Assembly: GCF_014529535.1 (NCBI RefSeq)
Contig: NW_023503616.1
Coordinates: forward strand, 3,596,001 to 3,660,000
Length of the DNA: 64,000 bases
DNA from: Bradysia coprophila
Taxonomy: Eukaryota > Arthropoda > Insecta > Diptera > Sciaridae
Reading direction: 5' to 3'
Below, piece after piece: positions 12,639-23,164 of this stretch (the stretch's first letter is position 1; the number at the start of each line of letters is the position of its first letter). A program made the position numbers and the translations under genes. Under the pieces are notes generated by a model. It searched no databases. It was not told where the DNA came from and saw nothing but the letters and a program-made list of their open reading frames with translations.

Positions 12639-13504
12639 TTTCGTTCTTTTTTTTTATCGGCAAACTTTTCGATTTGGTAAATATTTCTTATTTTTTTGTT
12701 TTGTTATTCAATTTTACAGATTATTAATATACCAGCGACCAGCGGTGTTATTTTTTTTATTTTTCATAGTGTTGGCTACAAGGGCTACAAACTGTCATTC
12801 ACACGATTTTTATTAGAGAATTGATTGTTAGACGGCGTCACCATCGCCCAACGAGGTTCGCAGGTTTAGAGCGCCTTTCATTTGAAATATTATATTCGAA
12901 TGACATGTTCTATTAGTCTGTAAGGCTCTTCGGTCAAATTGAAGAGACTTTACAAAAAGAAAATCTATGAAAATAGCACTTCTCACTCAATATCACATCC
13001 AAATCACATCCACTCTGAACTTAGTCAAACATGGTTTAACGAAGAAAATCGTTGTCAAAGTCGTAACATGAGTATTGTTTTAGAAAGGTCAAATCATCAA
13101 CACAAAAATTTAGTGTCGGTCGTGAAAAGTGTAATAATTGCAGTGATTTCGATGTGATTTAATTCAAATTTTGTGCGGAGATGTGCTTTTTGTGTTTTTT
13201 TAACGTTACAATCAACGGTTTACTTAAAATATTCGTCGAAGCCAACGAAATTATGAAAAATTATGATTTGATTTGAAACATTTTATTTATCAAAAGATTA
13301 CAGAATTTACAAAACCAAGTAATCAGACTGATAAAATCATTACGGTGCCAACATCGATTAACTGTGATGTAGCACGAAGAAGCAAACCGGAAGTGGAAGC
13401 AACCCAGTCGACCCGTCAAAATTGCAATCCACCTTATGCTTGTAGTACGAATGAATTGTGTGTCATGAGTTGCTGCAACGACGAGAATAGCCAGTAACGA
13501 TCCT
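12639..13504. other. Intergenic between Cap-D2 5' end and LINE
   Basis: The Cap-D2 upstream region comes first, then AT-rich sequence. A 74-codon + strand frame (13273-13497) ends in a cysteine-containing stretch right next to the LINE's last coding codon. It could be LINE 3' UTR or a host exon hit by the insertion; neither can be shown. Confidence 0.35.
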
Positions 13505-15496
13505 TCATCGTGAGGAGGACTTCACCCTGGAACGAAAAATCTCACGAGAATCACTGGTTCTAAAAACGTCTATAAATCTTTCAAATTCTCTACATGCCTC
13601 AGCAATCGGCTCATGATAGCCATAAAGAGTTCTATGGCGCGGAGGACGAAAAACATTAAAGTGACGCAAACCGTACGGGTGGTCAGGCATATGACGATAC
13701 GAATCAAATATCGTAGTCAACTTCGGCGAGTTCACTCTGGCCTTCAGCACATCATACAAGAAAAACACACGCGCGTTCCTCCTCCTAGTGGACAGCCGCT
13801 CAAGACACAAAACCCTCCGATGCTCGTCATACGGGGGAAGCTCATAGTTCCGATTTCTCCTTACCGAGTGCCTTAGAGCATACAAAACAAACCTCTTCTG
13901 TACAGACTCAATGGTGTCGCTGAGCTCAACACCAGAAGGAGACCAGACCACGGAAGCGTATTCAAGATGAGACCTGACATGCGCATTATAGAGACTCGTC
14001 AAACATTTCACATCTTTGAAATCAGAACATATTCTCTTTAAGAATCCCAGCATAGAATATGCCTTCGCAACTTTCACGCTAATGTGGGGCTTAAAGGTCA
14101 GCTGGGAATCCAGCAACACACCAAGATCGGTCATCTCAGACACCCTCGTCAGAACAACATCACCAACTGAGTAGTCAAAAGCCACTGGGTTCTTAATCCG
14201 ATAAAATGACATAACCTTACACTTGGAAACATTAATAGTCATAAGATTGCTAAGGCACCAATTCGCAAAAGCATCAATGTCACTCTGAAGGTCAACAGCG
14301 TCGGATAGACCATTGACGACGTGGTAAAGCTTAAGATCGTCGGCAAACAGTCCACAGTCAGCTCTTACGAGAACATTCGTAACATCATTAAAATACAAAA
14401 TGAACAGAAGAGGCCCAAGATGGCTACCCTGAGGAAGGCCTGACGTGACTTCAAACGACTTAGATAAGTGGCCCATGACTTTGACAAATTGAACCCGGCG
14501 ACGGAGGTAGGACTCAATCCAGTCCAACAAACACGGCTGTACGCCCAACTCACTAAGTTTCCGAAGAAGGTAGCTGTGACGAACCTGGTCGAATGCCTTC
14601 TGAATATCAGTGTATGCTACATCAACCTGGGACTTAGACTCAACGGCACGAAGTGCACTGGTCACAAACTCTAAAAGATTGGTGGTAGTGGAGCGCCCCT
14701 TCAGAAAGCCGTGTTGTTTCACAGAAATTTTATCACCCAGGTCATCTACCATCCGTCTACACACCAACGACTCAAACAGCTTTCCCAGAGTAGTCAGTAT
14801 CGCAATACCTCTGTAGTTGGAAACGTCTCTCCTAGAACCGTTCTTATGAACCGGCGTCAAATAAGAAGATTTCCACAGAGAAGGAAACGTACGAGAACTA
14901 AGAGACAAGTTGAAAATCCGATGCAGAGGTGAAAACAGCGAGGCAGCACAACTTTCTATCAGAAGCGGCGAAACGTCATCTGGACCATCACCCTTATTAA
15001 CATCAAGGCTCTGCAGAGCTTTAAGCACTTCGGCTTCATCCAGCCGGTAACTGAAAACATCCGCCATCTTATCAACACGAAAGGCCGACGGAGGGTGAAC
15101 GTCAGGAACGTAAACTGACTGGAAGAAATTACTGAAAAGAGAACAAATTCCTTCAGGATCATCGGCCACTTCATCACCTAAGTACATCGAAGCTGGCAGA
15201 CCTTTCGTCTTCTTCTTCGAGTCAACAAACTTCCAAAACTTTCGGGGGTCATCCACCAGATCAACCTGGAGCTTACGAATATAGGCGTCATAGGCATAAC
15301 GCTGCTTCGTTTGGAACTCCTTGTTCAACGCACAATACTTAAGCTTATCCGACGGGTCACTCGAGCGTGCAAGCTTCTTGAACGCTCTGTTCATCCTGTT
15401 CTTCAAATTGTCGATCGCATTCGTGTACCACGGTGGAGCATTCGTCGACCTTTTGACTAAAATCGGAACAAACCGCTCGCAGCCTTCACGTAGCAC
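13505..15496 (-). CDS. LINE reverse transcriptase (intact frame, N-terminally truncated)
   Basis: A 663-codon open frame. RT motifs run in order: TPVHKNGSRRDVSNYRGIA, KQHGFLKGRSTTTNLLEF, VAYTDIQKAFDQVRH (catalytic Asp), SGLPQGSHLGPLLFILYFND and FADDLKLYH (FADD catalytic pair). The C-terminal part, after HVRSHLEYASVVWSP, is typical of the jockey/CR1 group. The displayed start is simply the first initiator in the truncated frame, since the native N terminus is missing. No stops or frameshifts are present, so the insertion is young. Confidence 0.85.
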   Translation of the reverse strand: MLREGCERFVPILVKRSTNAPPWYTNAIDNLKNRMNRAFKKLARSSDPSDKLKYCALNKEFQTKQRYAYDAYIRKLQVDLVDDPRKFWKFVDSKKKTKGLPASMYLGDEVADDPEGICSLFSNFFQSVYVPDVHPPSAFRVDKMADVFSYRLDEAEVLKALQSLDVNKGDGPDDVSPLLIESCAASLFSPLHRIFNLSLSSRTFPSLWKSSYLTPVHKNGSRRDVSNYRGIAILTTLGKLFESLVCRRMVDDLGDKISVKQHGFLKGRSTTTNLLEFVTSALRAVESKSQVDVAYTDIQKAFDQVRHSYLLRKLSELGVQPCLLDWIESYLRRRVQFVKVMGHLSKSFEVTSGLPQGSHLGPLLFILYFNDVTNVLVRADCGLFADDLKLYHVVNGLSDAVDLQSDIDAFANWCLSNLMTINVSKCKVMSFYRIKNPVAFDYSVGDVVLTRVSEMTDLGVLLDSQLTFKPHISVKVAKAYSMLGFLKRICSDFKDVKCLTSLYNAHVRSHLEYASVVWSPSGVELSDTIESVQKRFVLYALRHSVRRNRNYELPPYDEHRRVLCLERLSTRRRNARVFFLYDVLKARVNSPKLTTIFDSYRHMPDHPYGLRHFNVFRPPRHRTLYGYHEPIAEACREFERFIDVFRTSDSREIFRSRVKSSSR

Positions 15497-15533
15497 CGAC
15501 TGAAACGCGTAAACTGCCTCGTCAACATTCGAT
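13505..15533 (-). mobile_element. 5'-truncated non-LTR retrotransposon, jockey-like
   Basis: It consists of the reverse-transcriptase half of a LINE. The 5' end stops inside the linker between the endonuclease and RT domains (reading frame SNVDEAVYAFQSVLREG begins about 15532). No endonuclease domain is present on the minus strand beyond this. The 5' truncation is typical of target-primed reverse transcription. I could not define the 3' end, poly-A or target duplication. Confidence 0.8.
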
Positions 15534-16500
15534 CAGAGCGAGAAAACCGAAGACTAGTTATAATACCTTACCTTGGAGTACTTGTCAAAGTATTTGCTTC
15601 TCTTTCAACGTGGTATGTTGAGAGCGAGAGGACAGAAGACCAGTTTATTTTAACGCTTTAGTTTAAATGTGTGTACGTTTCCGGTGAAACAAACTAGTGC
15701 TAAAGTATCCACTATTGAGGAGCTTTACGATAATACCTTTAGCCGGATGGGTGTCACATCCCTTATTTCGACCGCACTTACGGCGGGAATTATCTGGTCT
15801 ATTACTTCCATCGATCAAAGTATTTTTAATTGCTGACGTCAAATCTTGTAATTCATTTTTTTTAAACATGCATTTTACTAAATAAGTGACCATAATTACC
15901 CAGAGCTTGTCATTATTTTGGTCGTCAATATTGATAACAGATGAATAGCCGTATGTGACAGGTATGTAAAGGGTTGATCGCGGTGAATATTGTCACCAGG
16001 AAATTAGGCGAAGACTATTCTCACTAGTCAAAATTTTCCTTGTCCTAGCATTGCAATGCAGAACCTCTTGCAGGCTTCAATAGATCAAATTATATGTCTT
16101 AACAAACTACGATAAACAGAACCAACAAAAATGATTATAATAAATAACTCTGGTACCGTTTAACAGAAAGAAAATTTTAGACAGCATCCGAATTAGTTTT
16201 TATATTAATAGAGCCCGCTTCAGATTAATACAAACGTTTACGCCATTTTAGATTCAACGATTATGTTTCTACCTTATCCCAAATATCCAGACAATGACAT
16301 CACCTTCTTTTGTCGTCGCTGTCGATTGTTATTAATCATATGTTCGCTGCAGAGAGGACAAAGTTTTTTTTTCTGAAATCATTTTTGTGAAAATCGGATC
16401 GATATTTTAATTTTGTGTGTTAATCGTTTTTGTGTTCACTGTGTTTTTCATTAACATCGACAATCAGTACTATAATACCGTCATTTAAACAACAGTCGAG
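15534..16500. other. Intergenic
   Basis: Contains dispersed repeat family A, copy 1. The last few hundred bases are the presumed promoter of the RING gene; no clear TATA box was seen. Confidence 0.4.
15783..15965. repeat. Dispersed repeat family A, copy 1
   Basis: Shares long near-identical blocks with 17450-17601 plus 19376-19402, and with 57655-57780: CTATTACTTCCATCGATCAA, GTCAAATCTTGTA, ACATGCATTTTACTA, ATTACCCAGAGCTTG, GATAACAGATGAATAG. This copy is uninterrupted and serves as the empty-site reference for the insertion in copy 2. Confidence 0.8.
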
Positions 16501-17058
16501 ATGAGTGGTCAAAGTCAACCTTCAGCATGTACAACAAGTTCGTATAAATGTTTGAACTGTGATTTCTTGCCATTTTCTCTACTTTGCAACAAAAATTCCC
16601 GTAATATGAAGGATCAGTTCTACATAGAGCAAATTAGCCCAAACCAAAACAAAAACTATTGGTTGATTATTAGAGCTAACCCTACAATTTTCTTCATTTC
16701 AGCGGTCCTCCCCAATTGTGACGATGACGTTATAATAATTGAGCCGGAGATTCCTGTCATTGATTTGTGCACACCATGCCCAGATACCAATAAACGGTCG
16801 AGACCAGAAGGATTGCGGAATCGTCAGTTGGTTGTTACGCCTAAGCTTGAGGCGGAGGCCCAAATAACACAATCCAGTAGTGATAGTATAAGATGCGCCA
16901 TTTGTTTACTTTCACTTTTGAACCGGAAACCTCAAGCAACCCAATGTGGCCATGTATTTTGTGGTCAATGTTTAAGACGGGCATTGATCTTAAAAAAGGA
17001 ATGTCCTATATGTAAAAAGTTTACCTGCTCATCCCATACAATTCATCTTCACATTTGA
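16501..17058 (+). CDS. RNF4-like RING finger E3 (SUMO-targeted ubiquitin ligase candidate)
   Basis: The C-terminal RING has CAIC (about residue 132), TQCGHVFCGQC and CPICKK, i.e. C3HC4 spacing. The end, TCSSHTIHLHI, parallels the RNF4 C terminus, including a penultimate hydrophobic/Ile end. Two SUMO-interaction-like motifs precede the RING: DDDVIIIEPE and IPVIDLCTP. RNF4 and fly degringolade ubiquitinate poly-SUMOylated nuclear proteins, and this arrangement suggests the same. The whole frame is open (185 aa). A 102-bp in-frame intron (16601-16702, GTAATA donor, TTTCATTTCAG acceptor) is likely, since the residues it encodes look non-coding; splicing gives 151 aa. AATAAA lies at 17168. Confidence 0.72.
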   Translation: MSGQSQPSACTTSSYKCLNCDFLPFSLLCNKNSRNMKDQFYIEQISPNQNKNYWLIIRANPTIFFISAVLPNCDDDVIIIEPEIPVIDLCTPCPDTNKRSRPEGLRNRQLVVTPKLEAEAQITQSSSDSIRCAICLLSLLNRKPQATQCGHVFCGQCLRRALILKKECPICKKFTCSSHTIHLHI

Positions 17059-17167
17059 TTTCTATCTTTTGGAAAATTGATATTTTGTAAAATTTTTTGT
17101 CTTTAACGCTAAGTAGATAATGTGGATCATTCGAATTTATTTATTTTTACTTTTTTACTTCCCGATG

Positions 17168-17173
17168 AATAAA
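17168..17173 (+). terminator. Polyadenylation signal AATAAA
   Basis: Canonical hexamer 110 bp after the RING gene stop codon. Confidence 0.5.
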
Positions 17174-17449
17174 TGCTGTTTAAACTGAATTGACAAGTCA
17201 TCTATCTTTACAAAAATACGGCAATGCCTATACTTGTGATTTCATCGGCATCCATCTATGGCCTCCATATTTTCTATATTAATGCTAGAAGCAGTGCTCT
17301 GACTGTCAGAGTCTGACATGATGCTATCATCCAGATCAACCCACTTCAAGCGTTACACTGTACCGTTTCAGTACTCTATTTAGAGTATCGCTCATGCCTG
17401 AAGTGCGTTGTCCGCGACTGTTACAGACGACAATCATTTGATTAGTATT

Positions 17450-19402
17450 ACTATTGGTTCTATTACTTCCATCGATCAAAGTGTTTTTAATTGGTTGATT
17501 TCAAATCTTGTACTTCAATTTTTTAACATGCATTTTACTATATAAAGGACCGTATTACCCAGAGTTTGCATTATGTTTGTCGTCCTTATCGATAACAGAT
17601 GCAGGGATTCCACGGAAAATTTAAAGTAAAAAAGTGGAAAAGTGAGTAAAAATAACGAAAATAGTTGCTAGAAATAGTTGATTTTCTGATGAAAAAGTTG
17701 GTAAAAAAGTGAGTTTTTAGGAACTTTTGTACCTTCTCCTACGTGAAGTCAAGGGCTTTACCACGCGTTTGTTTCTCCTGTATGAAGCATTAGAATCGGA
17801 GATAACTTTAATTTCACCAAACCAGATGGTTTTTAGCGATGTAGCAAAATTAAATGAAGATTATAAATATAAAGCAAAGGAGACATGGATACGTCTGAAT
17901 CCTATGCCGACGAACAAAGGCTCTATAGGTATAGAGCCTTTGCGACGAATCATCATTTACAAAAACCTGAAGCGTTACTTCGTTCGTTACTTCAATACTT
18001 TAGATTTGGTTGCAGAAAGTGGCAAACATTAAAGAGAAATCAGTAGATAGAAAATGCCTGATTCTCCTGACAGTCCAAACAGAAACTGTCTCAAAAATAC
18101 GTATACCTTCTATAGAAGGTAAAAATTTCTATCTGAAATTGGTAGAAGAATTATGTACAACAGGAGATGTTAGGTCGACGAAATTTTCGCTGAAGCATTG
18201 CGTTAAGGAAATTTAATGAGAGATGAACGTTAGGAACTTTTTAAGGATCATACCTCTAGGGTAAAGTTTTGTTCCTGTAATTTGTATTTCAATTTAACAT
18301 CCATCCACAAAATGCTGACTGCAATATAGTGAAGCCTAAGCCTAAGATTCTTTAAGTGAAATAAAAATATTGCGCAAGTGCCTCAGGTGGAAGTTTTTTG
18401 TTTTAAATTAGACACTTTTAAGTTAGTAGCAAATTCTGAAAAATGTTATAAATTTCAAAAATGTTGAGGTTGAAGTTTTTGGATGTTTTGAAAATTTACT
18501 TATAAGAGCCTGACTTATAATTTGAAAGCGTCTTGCTTATAGCGTACACCTTCCACCTTATACGTCAATTAAGTCATTTGTGCAATCCTTTAAAAAAATC
18601 GAAAAGAAGATGCACTGTCAGTTAACTCCTTCAACAAGTGACGATGATTCGATCATTATTGATAAGGATTCCAAAGGGTACGTTAAAAGAAATTGCAATA
18701 TACTACTTAAAAAAATTAATTTCTAATTGTTGTATTACTGGTAGATAGAAAATAATAATTTACCGATAGAAAAGTGTAACTGATCGATAAAAGATAACAA
18801 ACAAACGGTAAATTATTACTTTTTTATCAATAAAATGTTATCGGTACTTTTGAATATTTTTATTGGTACTCAGGAACTCGCTATCGCATCGGTAGTTTAT
18901 AATTTTTCTATCGGTACCTCTTCTTTATAGGTAATTTATTTATTTTTTTCGGTAAAGTTGAATTTTTTCATCGGTCGAATACAATATCCCAAAAATATAG
19001 CTATTGATGCATAAATGCAAATACGCAGCGGAGATACGTAGATTCATCTCAGATAATACAAAAGTACAAAAACATAAGAAGTAGATGCGGAGCGGCAACA
19101 CGACGTTTCTGTGTGCTCTACAGGGTACTTTCGTATAATGCCTTTTGCAAGGTAGTAGAATTTTCATAGAAGAAAAAAAGGAAATTTTCTAGCGCCGCAG
19201 GCGAAACTTTCTAATTCTAACATTTTCTAATCTATTTTCATTGATTTAAAAAAAAAGTGAGTAAAGGGTCTGAAAATAGTTGAAAAAAGTGAGAAATAGA
19301 GCAAATAGTTCCTCACTTTTTCAGATCTTGAAAATAGTTGGAAAAAGTGAGAAAAGTGAGTGCGTGGAATCCCTGCAGATGAATAGTCGTATGTTACAGG
19401 TT
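17450..19402. repeat. Dispersed repeat family A, copy 2, split by an insertion
   Basis: The left part (17450-17601) ends in GATAACAGATG and the right part resumes at 19376 with CAGATGAATAG, matching copy 1 when the element between is removed. Confidence 0.8.
17602..19375. mobile_element. 1.77-kb TIR element, target duplication CAGATG
   Basis: The ends are perfect 13-bp inverted repeats, CAGGGATTCCACG and CGTGGAATCCCTG. The flanks carry a 6-bp direct repeat CAGATG (17596-17601 and 19376-19381), and copy 1 of family A shows the empty site. Sub-terminal regions at both ends are rich in AAGTGAG/AATAGTTG motifs. Internal frames (17727-18032, 18010-18216) have no recognisable transposase domain, so it looks non-autonomous. 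The CAGGG start resembles hAT ends, but hAT elements usually duplicate 8 bp, so I leave the superfamily open. Confidence 0.8.
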
Positions 19403-19743
19403 ACAATGGAAGGATTATTGTATTCTGTAAGGTCGGTATGTACTGAAAGATTTTAATCCAGTCTGTATGGAAAATGTTTTTATCAAATCAAGTAATAGAT
19501 TCCTAATAATTGTTGTCTGTGAAACATTAGGTCAAAGTTCGTTAGATACATTTGTAATATTATAATACAGTTATAATACAATTCTCTCCATACTCCATTC
19601 TCTCTCAAACACTCTCGCAGTCTAAATTCAGATCAGTTTTGCAACTGTTAAAAGCAAAAATTCCAAATCAGATGAATACATGAAAATTGGCGCCATATAT
19701 CCGAAAAAGTCAACATTCAATTTTTTATAATTGATAAACAATC

Positions 19744-20901
19744 ATGACTAAAAGAAAAACTCAGCCTAAAAATAAGCTCGAGGCTCCTGTGAATGGTAAA
19801 TCATCGAAAAAACGGAAAGTCTTATCGGAATTGTAAGTGTTACACAAAACGAGGACTGCAGCATGACAAAAACAGAATATTATTTGTTGTGTAGGGATGT
19901 TGAATGCCGCACGGAAACTAGAGCTGCAAAACGGCGTAGACTGAATAATGCTGAGATTGATTCAGGTCCAACCGATTCAATTGTGTCTGATGTTAAGATC
20001 AAACAAGATATCGACGAGGTTGACAAAGTGGTGGTTTCTGCCGACATAGGCATGGATGATGTAAAGGTAAACATGAACACAGACCTTGTAACAGCAGCGA
20101 AACTCAACATCAGCAAGTCAGCTATCGATATACTGAACATGAAATCTTTAATGTCTTCATTTAATGGTGACAATCCGGACCAATTCTTCGAACATTGCCG
20201 GCAATTTGTGAATTCTTCTACCATGGCTTCGGCGGAAATTTTGACGATTGACCAGGCAGATACGCCACTGTGGTTTGAAATGCGCTATGGAAGGATCACT
20301 GCTAGCAGGGTTTGTGACAAATTGTACTTCTTTGACGCATAATTGAACATTTTGATTCATTGCAATTAATTCTCAGATTTATCAGGCATCACGCTGCAAA
20401 ACCAAAAACGGAAGTCTAGTCGACTCAATTATGGGAAAGCGGAGCGGATGGTCATTTGCTATGCAGCGTGGCACAAACCTCGAAGATCAAGTATTCAATA
20501 TTCTCAAAAACGAAATGCACTTGCAAGGACACAAACTCAAGCAGTGCGGATTATTTGTGGACGAGAAATTACCACATTTTGGTGCGTCGCCCGATGGAAT
20601 TGCTGACGATTTTGTTGTCGAAATAAAGTGTCCAGCAACGGCAAAAACCTATTCCGAATACATTTCCGTGGAAACACTGCAACGGAGGTATCTGGCTCAG
20701 ATTCAGTTGCAGATGCACATAACGAAACGTAAAAGGGCGCTATTAGGCGTAGCTGATTTAAATTTTGAAAAAAATAAGAAAGTTGTAAAGGTATGGATTG
20801 ACTATGATGAAAATTATGTCAAAGAATTGATTGACGATGCAAACGCCTTTTGGATACAGGCCGTGTATCCTTTACTACGACGAAAACATTTCAATAAATA
20901 A
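19744..20901 (+). CDS. YqaJ/lambda-exonuclease-fold nuclease-domain protein
   Basis: Three exons (19744-19832, 19895-20309, 20377-20901) join in frame to 342 aa. The N terminus is basic (KRKTQPKNK, SSKKRKV), a likely nuclear signal. The YqaJ domain starts at LWFEMRYGRITASR and continues across the second intron into IYQASRCKTKNGSLVDSIMG, as in other family members. The active-site residues are present: Asp in GASPDGI (about 240) and Glu-x-Lys in VEIKCP (about 249-251). Family members are 5'-3' exonucleases used in recombination by phages and some viruses. Many insect genomes carry cellular or transposon-borne copies, often with a SWIM zinc finger; none is visible here. The second donor, GTTTGT, is weak but gives the conserved join. 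AATAAA overlaps the stop codon. Confidence 0.8.
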
Positions 20902-21784
20902 ACGATTGAGATTGAAAGTAAGTCTGATGTTCGACTCCTCCGTATACAAATCATCAATTTTAAACTCTTAAAGAGAATTTAAAGGGACATTTACCATTTA
21001 CCATGACTGCAACTATAGTTGGAATGACGGATCCATCTCGCCTTTCATATCTCTTTCTTAATATCGAATCGCTTTCGTACCAATTTTTTTAATCAGATTG
21101 TTACACAAGACAAGGGTTTTGGCTCATCATAAGATTAAGTTGGTCAGAATTAATTGCCGTCGTCGATTGTATGGTAAGTACAGTTGCCCTTTGTCAATCT
21201 ATAAATCCTTTGGCTTTCATGACAGATTTTATGATTTACTTTCCCTATGATCCGCATTAGTAACTCAAAGTCAATAAACAAAAAACTTAGTTAGTCGTAA
21301 GAATTTGAGCTGAAGTCCGCAGCGGAACTTCCACACACCACTCGTTCAGACGGTCGTCATGCTGGTCTGAATAATATTGACATCAGTTATATCACTTAAG
21401 AAAATGTTACTTCCTGAACCTATTTCTTCTCTGTTTAAACAAGAGGAATACCTCGAAAGAGCCACAAAGTTTCTTTTATATGTATAGACATTAGATCTTC
21501 ACATAGATGGCATAGTTATAACTATCGGCATTGCAATTTATTTCCAAAAGATGTAGCTTTCGGCATAATCATGTGTGTCTATGCTGACGGCTGTATCACC
21601 TGTTATCGACAGTCAAAAACAAGCAAGAAGCTATGAGTTATTGCATTTACGTACATTAAATTATGGTTTTAAACAAATTATGTGAAAGATTGTGTTTCAA
21701 TCTGTCGAAAATACTTAGGTCAAAAGTCTAAAGAGTTGTCACATTCGACAGTTTTCTTGTAATAAACCTCTCAAAAGCTAAAAT
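20902..21784. other. Intergenic
   Basis: AT-rich, with no gene seen. It includes the upstream region of the F-box gene. Confidence 0.4.
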
Positions 21785-22927
21785 ATGAATACACTACCCA
21801 CAGAGCTAATCTATAATATTATATCATTTCTACCACTCATTGACCGTGTCAAATGCGAATTAGTCAATTGGAAATTCAATTCTATTTGCAAAGATTTGTG
21901 GCTTCAACAAAAAAGTATCGACGACAACGAACTTCCTCCAGTAAAGTGGATCACAGAATTTCAAACCATTCAACCAGATCCGTCTGATCAAGCCAGATTT
22001 AATTTTGTACGATGGCAATTCACACTTAAATGTCCGCGAATCAAAAAAATTGTAATTGATAATGATAAGATGAGTTCAGCGTATTTCATTCAACGACTTC
22101 CTCACATCGAACACATTATTGTAAGCGAATGTTGTGGTGATTTCACCATTTTAAATGAAGCTAAAAGTTTGAAGACAATTGCTTTTGAGAGGAGCGATTG
22201 CAATGAATACAAAGTCATACAACATTTACCCAGCAGCATTGCATCCATCGTAGGACCATCAATATGTGATCCGTGGGTGGACAAATGGGACGAGTTTTTC
22301 GAACACTCCGATTCTCATCGATTTCAAAACTTAACGACTCTGACCGTTGTTATAAGTTTACAGACAGAAAGTCAATTAAACAATATTCTTACGTTAGACC
22401 AGCTGATGCATATCCGATTTTTGATGGGAGACGATTACGAGAATAATTTTCTGATAAAATATCTGGAACTTCGCGGATCAAAACTGTACGCGTTAGAACT
22501 ATTTCAGCCTAATCATCACTCATGTGGTCGAAACGTTTATGCTGCTGTCACCAATAATTGCAGGCAACTAAGGGAATTAGGAATAAAAGGACATTTTCAT
22601 GGAAAAGACGATTGCCATCATTTCAAGAAATTCCTTTTTGATTTCAAATCGTTAGTAGTTGTGTCTGTGAACATTCATCGGGCCTTAACTCAGGAAGAAG
22701 TAGTCACCATCTGCGACAATAATCCAGTGCTGAGAAAGCTAACCTACACTCTCTACATGCCTTCGATTTCAACACGTAAGCTAAAGAATTGCAAGGACTA
22801 TTCGGATAGAGTCAAATTATACGTCGACGATTATAACAGCAGACATCCGGAACGAAGAAATGTTATTTTTGATACAAGCAAAACGATAAAGAGAATTGTT
22901 TGTACATTGGTTTCGAATAAAGTTTAA
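21785..22927 (+). CDS. F-box protein with LRR-like C-terminal region
   Basis: Single exon, 380 aa. The F-box is at the N terminus (LPTELIYNIISFLPLIDRVK, then CKDLWLQ), residues about 2-45. F-box proteins link substrates to SCF ubiquitin ligases through Skp1. The rest shows spaced leucine/isoleucine patterns of degenerate leucine-rich repeats (for example LRELGIKGHFHG, FKSLVVVSVNIHR, NPVLRKLTYTLY), which would be the substrate arm. The substrate is unknown and I cannot assign an ortholog. AATAAA (22916-22921) overlaps the 3' end of the frame. Confidence 0.8.
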   Translation: MNTLPTELIYNIISFLPLIDRVKCELVNWKFNSICKDLWLQQKSIDDNELPPVKWITEFQTIQPDPSDQARFNFVRWQFTLKCPRIKKIVIDNDKMSSAYFIQRLPHIEHIIVSECCGDFTILNEAKSLKTIAFERSDCNEYKVIQHLPSSIASIVGPSICDPWVDKWDEFFEHSDSHRFQNLTTLTVVISLQTESQLNNILTLDQLMHIRFLMGDDYENNFLIKYLELRGSKLYALELFQPNHHSCGRNVYAAVTNNCRQLRELGIKGHFHGKDDCHHFKKFLFDFKSLVVVSVNIHRALTQEEVVTICDNNPVLRKLTYTLYMPSISTRKLKNCKDYSDRVKLYVDDYNSRHPERRNVIFDTSKTIKRIVCTLVSNKV

Positions 22928-23164
22928 ATTTCAATTTGAGTTTCCTTTCAAAAAAATGTGACTGGATCTCGGTGCTCCATTAGTTTTACTTCTGGACAAT
23001 GTCAGCGAACAAACTTTTACACAACTCACCTACAGTATCCACCTGAACAAAACGTTATACTTTCAACGTGAAGCAAACTTCGTTCACCAATTCCGAAAGA
23101 TCAAAAAGCATTTTATTGGAACCGAATTTAAATATAAAATCAAATTGAAAAACCATACGTGACT

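Noticed and set aside
17727-18216. Coding genes inside the 1.77-kb element
   Set aside because: Two short overlapping frames without any transposase motif; probably chance or decayed.
19744-20901. An integrated virus, because the YqaJ domain is called a viral recombinase
   Set aside because: The gene has introns and no viral neighbours. The family is common in insect genomes, so the domain name alone is not evidence.
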